A stretch of 64,000 bases of DNA. Origin: Symsagittifera roscoffensis. Taxonomy: Eukaryota; Xenacoelomorpha; Acoela; Convolutidae. A program made the translations under genes and the position numbers. Each line of letters begins with the position of its first letter. The stretch's first letter is position 1. The stretch lies in the NCBI RefSeq assembly GCF_963678635.1, contig NC_087063.1, forward strand, positions 71,819,617-71,883,616. Direction: 5' to 3'. Positions 50,900 through 64,000 of the stretch are shown piece by piece. Below the pieces are notes generated by a model. That model did not search any database. It saw only the letters and a program-made list of their open reading frames with translations, and was not told the DNA's origin.

Positions 50900-53800
50900 T
50901 TTCCCTTTCAGAATCATGAACAATGTTTTTTTTTCAGAAATATTTCCTGTAATTTTATAGTTTGTGAGATATGTAGCCCGAGCTTTTGAGTTAATTGTTG
51001 TAATTAAAATAGTTGTTTCGACTGCTTGGGGTTCGAATTCGCATTGTGTCTTTTGGTTTATTTATGTAGTGTTTTCTGTTAAATAACTTCGCAATCATTG
51101 TGAGATACAATAAGGTCCTGCGGTAAAGTTCGTGGAGACGGGTTTTTGTGTATGGTTCGTTTTAGATGTTTTAAGAGGAAAATGAAATTATTCAATAATT
51201 TTTTTGTTTTTACATGTGTATGATATTCCTGTTAAAAGAAATTCAAAATGATGTATAACCAAGGCTCTTTTTTAAGTATCTATCGTATCTGCAAAATGAT
51301 ACTGTGCAACTAAAAGGAGGAGTCAAGGGTTGAACTGTAATGTCTGATTGAGATAATGATAATGGATTATTGGTAAGATTAATTATTTATAGAGTTATTA
51401 TTTGAATGTTGTGATCTTGGATATCTTTGTGTATGTCGTGTCTATACTGTAGTTGATTCAGACTTAGGGGTTTATTTGTAATTTTTAGTTCTTGATATCT
51501 AATGTTTAGATGATGTTGAAGTTTTTTTGTGAATAAATTTAACTATGATATACCTGTTACAGAAGGTGTTGATGTAAGCAAAAAGTTTCTGGTAGGTTTC
51601 TGGTAGTATTTCTGATCAAATAACTATTGTGTCGTTGGCGAGGTTTGGTTCACCTTGGGGGTATTGTATAGTCCATCCAATGGGGAAGCCTTTCTGAAGA
51701 GGTTGAAGGATTAATGGGTTTTTTCTGATTTTTTCAGAAGTTGGTAATAAACCTAGGTAGTCTGATGAAAATTTTGGTGTATTTGTTGCGAATTGAAATT
51801 TACAGGCAGAGGGATGCTTTGTAGTGTTTTGGTTGAGAAATCGAGAGGGGTATAAGTAGGTGAAGAGGGTAATTCGAATTGAACTCGTGATGTTGTCCCA
51901 AAGCCAAAAGTCCCGTTTCGTCTTGGATGATATAATTGTCGATCAATTTGAATGATCGAGTTTTGGTTTTGACTTTGGTGCGTGGTTCTATTCAGGCCTT
52001 TATAAATCTGAAGCTGGTTGGAAAATGAATTAATTTGGGATTGAATATTTCGTCTTTGTGATAATTTCTTTGCAACTTGTTGAAAGTTTTTATTGCGTTT
52101 TTTAACCTCTTCTTAAAGTCCATTCCGTGAGGGTAAATGAATCTAATTTTAAAATTTGTGCTGATTGAAGATAATTTCAATCATGAGTGAGTGTGAAGTG
52201 GAAGAATAAAAAACATTCGGAGTCTTTTGATGGTTTACAATGTTCTTGTGCATCTTTCGAGGCGTTTGCAGTTAAAATTATTGGTTTACGTGGCTTTTGC
52301 TTGAAACATTTCATAAGGTGATTTTTCAGAAGTTGTTGTGATCTGAGAATTATATGCGAGGGAAATAATTTTACATCTGTTGACCATCAAGCGTGTTTTT
52401 TTGTTTCGGTTACTTATACATCGGAGATTTTTTGATAGAACAATTGTAGCCTTCAAATAATCCAGTGGTCAATGTATTGGGTTAGATTGGATTCTAGGTT
52501 TATGTTTAATAATATATAGGTGAAATATTGTGATTAGTTCATTATTAGCAGCTTGTGTTCCGTTATTTGTAACAAGGATTTCGGGTAATCCGAGTTTTGA
52601 TATCCTTCGTTCGTAAAGTGTCGTGAAAGAATATTAGGCATTACGGTTTGGAACGGGGTTTAATGCTAAAAAATGGGTAAATGCGTCCACAATTACTAGA
52701 AAGTATAAATTTCCTGCAGAAAAGGTGTTTTTTAGTGTTTAAATATAGGGCTTTTTTATACAATGAAATTTTATGATTGAACTATAACTTTTGCCCCTGA
52801 AAATCTCGTTTTTCTGCAATTTGTCTTCGACGCGCAAAAAGTTGATTCAACTGGCAAGTGATACAATCATTGCAAAGTGTTTTTTAGATCTAAATGGTGC
52901 TATTGGGAAGAAAACATTTTGGTTGAAGTAAAACTATGTTTACGTCGTCTTTATGTCCTTATGTGTTTGCGCAGTGTGATTTGTTAAATGCTATTGAGGT
53001 TAAGCTAAGAGTAGACAGATTACTTTATTATATGTGAAAAGATGTTCTAAAATATCTGCGTATTCATTGATTGAGGTATTGTTTTTTTTGAAACAATCGG
53101 GGTAAGGTTTTATTTCCAAGGATGGTGATATGGGCTTTTTCGGGTTTTGTTTAGTCTTTATACCAAAATGTCAGTTGGTGAAAAACAGGGGCAAGACTTT
53201 GATAAGTATATTTTTTTTTGATTGTTGTATTTTGTTTACTGGTGAGATAATTTCATATTTTTCAAGAATATCTAAAAGTCTGTTCTTTTTTTCCTGTAAA
53301 TGTATAGGAACTTTACTTGCCTATTTTTTCTTAAAAACTGCGTCGATTTTAAGAGGTAAATGTAGTGGTGTTTGTATTTTCCTTCATCAAGTTTTGATGT
53401 GGCATTAACACAGGGGTACTTCACTAATAGGTCTGCTAGTTATCCAAAATCTCTTTGAATTTTTTGATTTTGTTGAAAATTAAATATTCTCAAGACTTTT
53501 TGTTGCTCTCTCGTGTATTTTGAAATCTGAATGTTGAAAATAAGGAGTTTTTGTTAAATCATTGGTCTTTGGTTTTGGTTCTCTAATTTTTTTACTGATT
53601 GATTAGTACAGTATAGTAGTTTAGTATAGTAGATTGACGAACATCATTCTTTTTTAAAATTTTAATTTTTTTATATGCTTCCTCTTGAATTAGTTGCAGT
53701 GTTGCGTTTGTTTCACATTATCCTAGTTTTCCTAAGGAAAAATTGATTTTGGGTGGAGAATTGTGGTATACATCTAGTTCATTATTTGCTTTATTTGTAT

Positions 53801-55204
53801 TTTTTGCTTTTTTAATTGATGAGGTTGTTCGAAAGTTTTTTTTTGGATTGGTCTGTTAATGGTTTCAATTTCAGTTAATGTTTTCAAATTTTTTTGTTGT
53901 TGATTGTATATAGAGTAGAATTTTGAAAAAAATGGAAGGTTGCTTAATAAGTTGTTGGAAAAAGGTAAAGCAAGTACTATTTGTTCATGTGCCCTTATCT
54001 TTGAATTGTAGTTTAATATTCATTATATTAACTATTGGTATAAATTTTGTAATGAATATTTTGTGGTTATCTACTATTTTGTTATGAATATTTAGAACAT
54101 CTAATTTTGTGTGTTCTGTTATATGAAAAATTTTCTTAAAGAATTTTGCATAATATTAGTATTGAACCTTGTCATTATCTTGACAAGGTGTATTTACATA
54201 ACAGATGTATTTTGGTAGCTGTTATTGCTATTCCAGTCACTATTTGAGTTTTCCCGAGATCTATTATAAAAATTCCTATTACTCGAATTGTTATTTGAGT
54301 AGTCTCTAGGTCTATTATTTGAGTAAATTTGAACGCGCTTGCTTAAAAAATACATGGAACGCTCATTTGAATAATATCAATTACGGTTGATGTGTGGATT
54401 TAATATGAACGGTTTTGATATTGAAAGTAGGTTATTTACTTCTTTCACATTTAGATCTTGAGTAATTGGTTTTGTACTGGCTATTGTGACTATTTGAGCA
54501 GCTACACCTGTTCTGCGAAAACTTTTGAAAAATTGATTTGATCTTCCGCAAGGGTTATTATTGAATGGTTTTTGTGTTCTGTTGTTTTCCTAAAAATATG
54601 GTAGCAGTTTTCTAGATCTATTAGTAATTTTAATGTTTTTTAGGTAAATTCCGATCATTTTTCATTTCTTGGTAAAAAGATTTATTTGATTCTTTGTGTT
54701 CTGTAGTCCGTTTGACTTATCTTGTCATTTTTGTTTACATTCGGCAATAGTGTATCCGAATCGTCGCCAATAATTACAACAGTTCTCAAATGAGGTTTTT
54801 CCTTTGAAAATTGGGTTATTTTTGTTTATGCTAATTAATTGGGTTTTTTGCTAACTCACTATCTGAGTCTTGTATATTATTGATTTGTGAAAAAGAACTT
54901 AGATTGAAGTATAATTATTTTAAATCTTTTCTCGGTGAATTTCGGACTCGAGATGATTGGCGTTATTGTAATTCTTCTTTTGTTTCAGGTACCAAAGTTT
55001 GGTCATGTAATTTTCGATTCGTTCTTTTTTAGTTGCGGCGGTAACTTTAGAGTGTTTTCCTGGAATGTTTTTCGTTGTTTTATTTGTTGACTTTTGTAAT
55101 GATGTTAAAATTTCAGGTTGTTTGGGAGCAATGGTTTTTTGAGGTGTTTTAACAATATGGAGTCCAGTAAGAAAAATAACTCTGTTTCTTTTCTCGAAGA
55201 GCAT
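50900..55204 (-). pseudogene. unit 2 copy of env start, accessory ORF, pol and gag remnants
   Basis: Counterpart of 38018-42324: the envelope N-terminus (to about 51140), accessory ORF homologue (51180-51970), integrase (51992-52850), RT start (53220-53440), the Pol basic start (54230-54730) and gag tail (54920-55204). The RT core and RNase H are deleted exactly as in unit 1. Confidence 0.8.
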
Positions 55205-55279
55205 AATTCTGCATATAAAATGAGGTTAATTCTGTGTTGAGTGATTTTTTTTGCTTGACCATTAAGCGTTTTTTTTGTT

Positions 55280-58200
55280 GTTTCCGTTACTTATACATCG
55301 AAGATATTCTGGTAGTGAACAATTGTAGCCTTCAACTAATCCAGTGGTCAATGTATTGGGTTAGATTCGGGATTCATGTTTATTAATCTATAGGTGAAAA
55401 AATGTGATTAATTCATTGTTAGCAGATTGTGTTCCGTTATCTGTAACAAGGATTTCGGGTAATCAACATACTTAAGAGTTTTTGTTGTATCTTTTGTGCA
55501 TTTTGGAACCTGAATATTAAAAATATGGAGTTTTTGTGAAATGAAATCATCAGTTTTCAGTTTTGGTTCTGGAATTTTATTTTTTATCGATATTTTTTGT
55601 TGAGTATAGTAGATTGACGAACCTCTACCTTTTTCAGAATTATTTTTTTATATGCTCCTTCCTGACTTGGATGCAGTGTTGCGTTCATTTCACATTATCC
55701 TAGTTTCCCTAGGGAATATTGATTGTGGGTGGAGAATTGTGGTATACATGTAGTTCATTATTTGCTGTATTTGTATTTTTTGCTTTTTTTATTGATGAGG
55801 TTGTTATTTAAAAAATTTTTTGGATTGGTCTGAACTCAAGTTCAGACATTTACCATTTTTGTGTGTTTTTGATCAATAATGTTTTGTAAAATGAAAGATT
55901 CAAGTTGTTTACAAAAAAAACAGTTAATGGTTTCATTTTCTTTCGTTGTTGATTGTATATAGAGTAGAATTTTGAAGAAAAAAAATGGAAGGTTGCTTAA
56001 TAAGTTGTTGGAAAAAGGTAAAGCAAGTACTATTTGTTCATGTGCCTTTATCTTTGAATTGTATTTTACTATTCATTAAATTAATCATTGGTATAAATTT
56101 TGTAATGAATGTTTTGTGGTTATCTACTATTTTGTTATGAATATTTACTCCATATAATTTTTTGTGTTCTGTTATATGAAAAGTTTTCTTAAAGGGTTTT
56201 GAATGATATGATGATTAAATGATGTTTCATTGCGCTCCTGATTCTATCAAAAAATAAATTTCAAGGTCTGTTGTTTGGTCTTTGCTAAGTTCGTTAATGA
56301 TCGAGATTTTCGTTCTGATAGTGATCAAAAACATTCTGCAGTTTCTTATTCCTTTTCTAATTTTAACAAAATTTAACTATTGTGTTTTCCTTTTCGCTTT
56401 CGTGGTCGGTGCTTTCACAATATATATGATTCAATTGCAGTTCTGAAATTTCTGTATTCTCTACTCCTGAAGGGTTTGGAGTTGTTTCAACTATAGATTG
56501 TTCCTGATAAAAATATTTTTGATGTTTTGGCGTACTACTTCTTTCGTTTTGATTTTGTCTTTTTGAGAAATTAATATGACGTGGTGAGTTAGAGTAGTTT
56601 CTTGATGTGTTTTGGTAGCTGTTGTTTCTATTCCAGTAAACATTTGAGTTTCCCCGAGATCTATTATAATAATTCCTATTACTTGAATTGTTATTTGAGT
56701 AGTCTCTAGGTTTATTATTTGAGTAAAATTGAATGCGCTTGCTTGAAGAATATCTGGAACGCTCATTTGATTAATATCAGTTACGGTTAATGTGTAGATG
56801 TAATAAGAACGGTTTCGATATTGAAAATGAGTTTTTTTTTTTTAGATTTGGATCTTGAGTAATTGGTTTCATACTGGCTATTGTGACTATTTGAGCAGCT
56901 ATACCTGTTTTGCGAATACTTTTGAAAAGTTTTTTTGATTTTCCGCAAGGGTTAATTTTGAATGGTTTTTATATTTTGTTGTTTTCATAAAAATATGGTA
57001 GCAGTTTTCCAGATCTATTAGTAATTTGAATGATTTTTAGGTAAATTCTGATCATTTAGATCTTGAGTATTGGTAAAAAAATTTATTGGTAAAAAATGTG
57101 TAGATAAAAAATGTATTTTTTCATGTATTGGTAAAAAATGTATTTTTTTTTGTGTTCTGTGGTCCGTTCGACTTATCTTATCATTTTTGGTTACATTCGG
57201 CAATACTGTTTTCGAATCGTCGACAATAATTACACCCTTTTTCAAATGAGGTTTTTCCGTTGGAATTCGGGTTGTTTTCGCTTATGCTGAATAATTGGGT
57301 TTTCCTGCTAACTTACTATCAGAGTCTTGTATATTGTTTATTTGTGAAAAAAAAGTTAGAGGATTAGAAATATTTTGTAATTCAAAATCGTCAGTTTCTT
57401 CTAATTTCATTGGTAGTTCTGCTTGTTCTAATTTGTCTACGAGTTTGCGAAAATTGATTTCTTGTTCGCAAACTGATGATGAATACGTTGCTGTTTTCTT
57501 TATTGCTATTCTACCAATCGTGGTGTTCATGGCCTTATTATAATTTCTGCCTTTTTTTGTTCCTAATTATCCTGAGTATTCAGAGAAATTGGTTTTCGTA
57601 GTACAGTTTCTGTTGCATAAAAAATCTTTGATGTTGTTTGTTTCTTTCTGTATCAATTTTTTTGAAAAATCTGTTGCACATCGTTTTCATCCGGACCTAA
57701 TTTTATGTGTAGCACTGAAAACTAATTTGGGCTGCGCCGTTGAGTGTGGTTCGACTTAGTGCTCTACATCTATGAATCCAATTTGGTGAAATGGTGTACT
57801 TATAGGTTCTCGGCCTTTATTTGGGTTTAAGTTGCCCTTGAGATAATCTTTAACTGAGTAATCAGAGTCTGATCCTGTAAAAAAAACATTGAAGTTAAGG
57901 ATTGACATGAGGTATGGGTTTATAGACTTTTGATGTGATTCTGCTGTTTTAGGTATTTGTGTAAAAATTGTGAATTGGTTCCTGCTACTTTCCATGTTGT
58001 TGTAGATAATAGAGTTATGGCCCTTAGTTTCTCAATGTTACTGGTTGGTAGCATTGAGTATTCGTTGTGTACTGTGATTGACTTTTAAGACTTGGTAGTG
58101 CAAAATTTGATTTTATAGGAGTTTTTGTTATGTTTACTCTGTTTTTGATGGGTTGGAAAAGGAATCAAAAACTTCTGGCTGAAAGTTATCATCTTATTGA

Positions 58201-58620
58201 TCAGTTTTATTTCATCGGTCCTTATTTCCTTATTAGAATCATTTTGTTGTTGACTTTTATAAAAATATTCCTCGTCTTCTGAATCATGTGATTGATTTTT
58301 GTTCGTTTCTCCATTTGTTGAGTAGTGTTATTTTGTTGCAAAAAAATAGACATTTTTCAGTGCATACTGCTTGAGTTTTTCTCTAATCAAGGAAAATTAC
58401 GGATTGAGTTGTTGGGTTCTTAGATGTTTGCTGATTGTAGTTGTGTCTTGAGACTGGATCTGTGTTGTTGAGATTGGTTGTGCTATTGGGTGTCTGTTTT
58501 TTTATTTGCAAAAATTCGTAATTATGGTTTTCAAAAATGTTTCCATTTATATAATTTGGTTTAGTGAACGAGCGTTTTTCAGTGATTTGTCTATACATTT
58601 GGTAATCCATGTGGGATAGG
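55280..58620 (-). pseudogene. unit 2 copy of the ORF2-gag-pol partial element
   Basis: Counterpart of 42400-45740: an ORF2 piece (58383-58610), capsid (57995-57756 and 57530-57282), the basic Pol start (56766-56491 and adjoining), a protease remnant near 56260, the pre-RT linker (55620-55480) and an integrase scrap. The inactivating stops agree with unit 1, so the damage predates the duplication. Confidence 0.8.
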
Positions 58621-58819
58621 ATAAAAAACTTGTGTTTAAGATTGAATCATAAAAATAAAAATAATTACGACCAAGGGGCGTTATTTCTGAGCCATTTGGC
58701 TTTAAGTGCTATCATATTTTCAAAAAAAAACGCATTAGCTTTACAAATTTAGTTTCATGCATTAGTTTTTAGTACTTATGCGTAGAAAAAGCAGAATTTG
58801 TCAATTTCTACTTAAGAGG

Positions 58820-60380
58820 ATAGCTGGTACTTTGTTTACTAGTGAGATAGTTTCATACTGATCAAAAGTCTGTTTATTTTGTTCTGTTAATGTATAAGAA
58901 CTCTAATTGCACGTTTTTTAAAAAAAAAACTGCGTCAAGTTAGAGAGAAAGATGTAATGGTGAATAAATGATTTATTTGATTTTGTTTGGAAATCAAACA
59001 TAATTAAGAGTTTTTGTTGTAACTGTTGTGCATTTTGGAACCTGAATAATAAACATATGGAGTTTTTGTGAAATGAAATCATCAGTCTTTGGCTTTGGTT
59101 CTGTAATTTTATTTTTGATTGATAATTCTTTGTTGAGTATAGTAGAATGACAAACCTCTACTTTTTTTAGAATTACATTTTTTAAATACTTTTTCTTGAA
59201 TTGGACGCAGTGTTGCGTTTGTTTCACAATATCCTAGTATTCCTAAGGAAAAATTTGGTTTTGTATGGAGAATTGGGGTGTACATGTAGTTCATTAATAG
59301 CTGTATTGGTATTTTTTGCTTTTTTATTTGATGAAATTATTACTCGAAATTTTTTATGGATTGGTCTGAATTTAAGGTCAGACATTTTTCACTGTTGTGT
59401 GTTTTTGATGATCACTGTATTGTAATTTTGAGAAATTCAAAATTTGTACATACAAACACTTAATGGTTTCAAATTTTTTCGTTGTTGATTGTATATAGAG
59501 TGAATTTTTGAAAAAATTGGAAGGTTGCCTGATAATTTGTTGAAAAATGTGAAGCTGATACTATTTGTTCGTGTGAGATAATCTTTCAATTGTAGTTTAC
59601 GATTCATTATTGTCATTGTTGGTATATATTTTGTAGTGAATGGTATATCTTGTGTTTTGTGTTCTGTGATATGAAAAAATTAAGTTTTACTTTGAGCTGT
59701 TGCTAAATTGCTCAGTGTTTAGTATCGTAAACGTTTAGGTTGCAGTGAATCCATTTCGTTCCATGTAATAATTTTAATGACATTTGATCGTGTTTTTGAA
59801 TATATCAAAAAATCAATTTCAAGGTCTAGTGGTTGAAAAGTTTTGCTCTGTGGATTTCCAAAAAAAGTGAGATTTTCCAATTCTTTTCCAAAGGCGGAGG
59901 TGTTTTGGTGTTGTCTTTTGTTATTATTGTTTGTTTAGGCATAATTTTTGACAAAAACTGGAGTATAACTTACTTCGGTTGTCTTGTCCTGGCTAAGTTC
60001 GGTATTGTTTTTATTGAGATTTTCGTTCTGACAGTGATCAAAAAGAACTGGAGTTTCTTATTCGTTTTCTATTTTAACATAATAGCAACTAATGTGTTTT
60101 TCGTTTTCACTTTCGTCGTCGGTGCCTCCACAATATATATGATTTAATTGCAGTTCTGAAGTTTTTTTATTTTCTATTCCTGGTGGGTCTGGAGTTCTTG
60201 CAACTGTAGCTTGTAGCCCGATTAATTTATTGTTGATGTTTTGGCGCACTACTTCTATAATTTTGATTTTGTCTTCTTGAGGAAACTGAGGTGTTTGGAC
60301 TGGGTTAAAAAGAAAATTTTCTTGATCTATTTTAAAGCTGTTGCTTCTATTCCAGTAATTATTTGAGTTTTCCCGATATT
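58820..60380 (-). pseudogene. unit 2 copy of the pol N-terminal fragment
   Basis: Counterpart of 45940-47500, with the same Asp-to-Tyr protease change and the same ends. The plus-strand hydrophobic frame at 59833-60147 is only its mirror. Confidence 0.8.
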
Positions 60381-60387
60381 GAAAATT

Positions 60388-61432
60388 GTTTGGAGCGCTC
60401 AGTAGTACAGGGGTTAACCTGGGATCCTTAGGGGGGGGGGGGGGGCTTTTTGAGGGTGAGGCTTCTCGTGGGTGCCTAATATCCTTACTTTTGGCTCCTC
60501 GGATCCAAGGGCAAGGATTTTACATTTTTCCCAGTGCTTTGCCCACTATCACCGCAAAGTGCTGGGATCCTAATTTTAGGAACCAAACATTTGATTTCGG
60601 CCTCTCAACTAGGATTTTATTAAACATAGTCGCAAAACGCTGGTTCCCTGACAAAACTTAATTTTTTGGATCTTGAAATTTTTTCGCTTGTCTCGAAAAA
60701 TTTTCGAACGTCTCTGCAAACAGGCATAATGGATTTGAAATGCATGTCATTCTTACTCACCAACGTCACTAACAACTTTCTTTCTTAATCTCAGATACTG
60801 GTTCAATTTTATTGCTTAATTTGTCCAAATCTACTTTGGTCTGAGGGATTACTTGGATTGATTGAATGAAACAACGCTGTTTGTGGTTGTTTATTAAAAC
60901 TACATTGGTGAGTGGTTTTTAAATTGTATAAAGACAAGTGGATTTTATATAAACTAAATTTATTCCCTGCAAAATTATATGCGAAGCGTATTATTGAAAT
61001 CGACAACTTTATAAAATAGGAGTATAAAAATTTAATCGTCGTCTAATTCAGAGCGGTTGCACACTTTTCAATATTTCTTAGCAATCACTGGTGAGTTATT
61101 TTCATTTTCTGAACTGCTCTAATCGCAGTTCTCGCCCACTTCTCCCATTTTGTCGTTTACATCCTGTGCTTCAGATAAAATGATTGGGTGTAGCGGTACG
61201 CGCTTTTCCAGTTTGAGAACTACCAGCCAAATTTGTGTTTTACTCTTTATGGGAAAATTTCCGTTGTCTATATCCTTGATCAGGTACCACAAAATTGTCT
61301 TCTGGCATTATATCAACATCAGGCAAAATGCTATTACTTGATTGCGGAAAAAATGTCCCCGCTCCACTGCCATTCATCCTCTAAAAAATCTGGTTCATAC
61401 AAGCATCCTCAAGCGTTAGGTATTGCTTAAAG
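60388..61432. other. unit 2 junction segment and polymerase downstream region
   Basis: Counterpart of 47505-48549. It carries a longer G run near 60431. No gene was recognised. Confidence 0.6.
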
Positions 61433-63585
61433 CGAACGGTCGCAATATTATCATTCAAAGGAATCGCTTTGAATCGAAACAGTTTGGTGCAATTTTGTTC
61501 ACACTGATAGATTGAATCTCATGTTGAGCAGACCGAATGCTCATATTTTCACTCGTAACATCGTGTTATCAAACAGGGCGTCATTAAATCTTCGATGACT
61601 TAGAAGTTTATGACTATTGCAAATGATACCTTGAGCGCTGAGTTTTTGGTTGTTTCTAAAATAAAACATAGATTATTGATTAACTGTCAGTCTTTTTTCT
61701 ATTAAAGGGTTCCTTTTAGAATTTATATCGTTGTTGGTTAAACCAAATTCTTCAGAGTTACATATTTGAATCTTCAAAGAATATAGTTTCGGCTTTAGGC
61801 AAACAAATTCCTGGATTATTTTCCCTGCGAACTCATCTTTCCACTTCAAAACTTTATGTCGAATCGAGTCGCTGTACAAGGGTGAAGTTTTTGAAAAAAA
61901 AAGAGAATTCAAATTGTTCACTAATTTCCTTCAATTTATCAAAAACATCGTTGGTTTTTACTACATATATGAAGCTGTCCGTATCTGAGTAAAACAGTTC
62001 GAGGTAAAAGTTCATTTGAGTATAGTGAAAGTTGAACATTAAGGCGTTGTTACGTCGAGAATCACTGCTCCAACTATCGTTGATTTTTTCCATCGGTTCG
62101 ATATAGGGTTGAATGTTACTGATGCCAAATCTTCATCTATTATTTGAAAAGATTTATGAGAGCTATTGCAAAGCTTTTTGCATTAACTCGTTTTGGTTGC
62201 GAATTTTACTTAGAACCCTTCTGCTACGTTTGGACTCCCTAGTTTTACCAAATGCACTGTTCACTCATAAAAATTTTCCTGAAATCGAATCTTTGCTACT
62301 TTCCTCAACTCAGTGTTTCACTCTACAAATGGAGACATCCACTTAGCTTGCCGGAACTGCTGCACCCTGTGAATGTGAGTTATCTTTAGTCCTAACTGAA
62401 CAAAGAGTTGAAGGGTCAAGTAGTCCAGCACATAACTCACTTTTCTCTGTAGAGACTGAACGAGTTTGGGTACCTTCGGTAGGCTGGTGATTGCCATTTC
62501 TCCCAGCATTTGTACTTGGTTCATGCCTAAAGCGGACAATTCAACGATTTCTTTTGAGGGCGCCGGTGGGTAATCTTTGAAGTAGTCGTGTACTTCCTCG
62601 GGAACTATAGGTCTATCACAGCTATATATCCCCACCCACTCTCCTCTTCTGTAAGCATAAGTTTCGGTAAATCAACGAGGGCCTCTGCTCACGAGAAATC
62701 TTTTGAGGCTAGTGAATAATGATTGATGCATTATGCCTCCATAGACACTGTTCGGATCTATGTTTGAATTATACGATGATCCTTTGTTTTTATCGTAATC
62801 GGCTAAGTAGTGGTTGTTTGTCTTCCAAAATTTTTTAGCATATAATGATGACATTCCACCCCGTATCATTCTTTCTACTAGTTTCAGGTGGTCGCGTTCA
62901 GTTAGTAATTAGAGATCCGCCTTACACTTTTTGAGAAACACTCCGCCTGACAAATTACTCGCTGTGTAGTAATGAGCGCAATCCACACCGTAAGTTTCAT
63001 AACAGACTGATCTCAACGCTTCGAAGACTGAATCTAGCAGAAGCACGTCCGTGGTGAGATAGAGATCGTGACAATTTCCGATTGATCGACAGGCGAAACT
63101 TACTGAAAACTTTAATCGCATGGTTGTACTGACTCGGGTTGACACTAAATTGACCACGGGCTACATTATTTTTCCACAGTCATCGAGCAGGCAACCGGGG
63201 TCAATAAATTTTTCAAAATTTTCCACACAATTGTATGGGTAGAAACCCTTCTTTTTCAAGAATTCAATTTCTTGCAATTTTTTACATAGAAAATCCTTTC
63301 TTTTTGAGAAAAATTGTCGATTAGATTGAATTTTTCCACAGGCAAAGTGTTGACAAGTGTTGAAAGTGAAGACGACATGAAATTGAAGGAATCTAAGAAT
63401 AGCAGACTTAGGGAATCACCGAGAAGAGATTGTTCGGAATACTTTTGCTTAATGATCGAATGATGCAATGAAGATCATAGTTTGATAAGTTATGTGCGAC
63501 CACTGGTGTGAAATTTGTTGTTTCGCGATTGATGTTTCATCTATTGTGGGCCCAACCCAAAAACTTATCAGTTGAGTGGTAATGG
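61433..63585 (-). pseudogene. polB: unit 2 copy of the family B DNA polymerase, N-terminus truncated
   Basis: It has the same blocks as 48550-50703: motif C YSDTDSFIY near 61990, motif B near 62250, motif A SVYGGIM near 62740, exonuclease block CHDLYLTTDVLLLDSVFEAL near 63080 and VVAHNLSNYD near 63490. It shares the stops of unit 1. The HNH-like segment and the start present in unit 1 are replaced at 63586 by retroelement sequence. Confidence 0.88.
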
Positions 63586-64000
63586 CTCAAAAAATCAATT
63601 TCAAGGTCTAGTGGTTGAAAAGTTTTGCTCTGTGGATTTCCAAAAAAAAAGTGAGATTTTCCAATTCTTTTCCAAAGGCGGAGGTGTTTTGGTGTTGTCT
63701 TTTGTTATTATTGTTTGTTTAGGCATGATTTTTGACAAAAACTGGAGTATAACTTACTTCTGTTGTCTTGTCCTGGCTAAGTTCGGTATTGTTTTTATTG
63801 AGATTTTCGTTCTGACAGTGATCAAAAAGAACTGGAGTTTCTTATTCGTTTTCTATTTTAACATAATAGCAACTAATGTGTTTTTCGTTTTCACTTTCGT
63901 CGTCGGTGCCTCCACAATATATATGATTTAATATCAGTTCTGAAGTTTTTTTATTTTCTATTCCTGGTGGGTCTGGAGTTCTTGCAACTGTAGCTTGTAG
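63586..64000 (-). pseudogene. third repeat begins: pol N-terminal fragment
   Basis: From tcaaaaaatcaatttcaaggtctag the sequence repeats 59805 onward (and 46927 onward) to the window end, covering the protease remnant and the linker before it. The break falls inside both the polymerase and the retroelement fragment, giving a second repeat period of about 3.78 kb. Confidence 0.9.

Larger units (their letters stand above)
50900..63585. repeat. 12.88 kb tandem segmental repeat, unit 2
   Basis: A near-identical copy of 38018-50703 starting directly at the end of unit 1. It begins in the middle of the degraded envelope gene and ends inside the polymerase N-terminus at about 63585. Differences are scattered substitutions and short indels, often in homopolymers. 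Confidence 0.95.

Noticed and set aside
1-64000. CRISPR arrays, bacterial operons, rRNA genes or complete tRNA genes
   Set aside because: No regular spacer arrays, ribosome-binding-site patterns, rRNA motifs or full cloverleaf genes were seen. Introns and transposon types point to an animal genome.

Overview
The window is AT-rich metazoan DNA, probably from an invertebrate. The reasons are a secreted-type von Willebrand factor A (VWA) gene split by a 5.4 kb intron, several hAT-type MITEs with 8 bp target duplications, and a very large envelope-bearing Ty3/gypsy-class LTR retroelement. A 200 bp run of N shows that this is a scaffolded draft assembly. I cannot name the species.

Layout. 1-13420 is host DNA rich in small repeats: a 51 bp-arm hairpin, three hAT MITEs, one CCCGGGTTGACC-ended MITE, tandem duplications and G-rich tracts. 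It carries two minus-strand exons that together form a VWA domain (12886-12414 and 7047-6345) and two weaker exon candidates near 2-3 kb. 13421-about 32309 is one plus-strand LTR element of about 18.9 kb. The 366 bp of LTR that can be compared (13421-13786 and 31900-32265) look identical, so the insertion is recent. Its order is LTR, primer-binding site, leader with repeated hairpins, ORF1 (basic, 155 aa), ORF2 and capsid Gag (same frame, one amber stop between them), Pol (protease, RT, RNase H, integrase with one frameshift), two tiny hydrophobic ORFs overlapping by ATGA, a 378-codon open frame with no ATG, an envelope glycoprotein split by one nucleotide, a 558 aa ORF of unknown function behind a strong splice acceptor, a long 3' untranslated region, and the 3' LTR, which runs into the gap.

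33355-64000 is a graveyard of minus-strand relatives of that element. They are diverged and full of stops, but their order still follows the intact one. They include homologues of the ATG-less ORF and of the 558 aa ORF, which argues that both are real genes of the family. At least three partial copies follow each other, and the copies that can be read through have lost the RT core. Next to them lies a broken protein-primed family B DNA polymerase of Polinton/Maverick type (48550-50895, minus). The whole block 38018-50899 is repeated almost identically at 50900-63585, and a third partial repeat begins at 63587, so either there is a young tandem segmental duplication or the assembly is falsely duplicated.

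Working together: the intact element would make Gag and Pol from the genomic RNA, with a stop/restart or -1 shift at the ATGA junction. The envelope and accessory ORFs probably come from spliced RNAs, since the large upstream-ATG-free frame and the pyrimidine-rich acceptor before the last ORF are hard to explain otherwise. The function of ORF1, ORF2, the hydrophobic pair, the ATG-less ORF and the 558 aa ORF is unknown to me.
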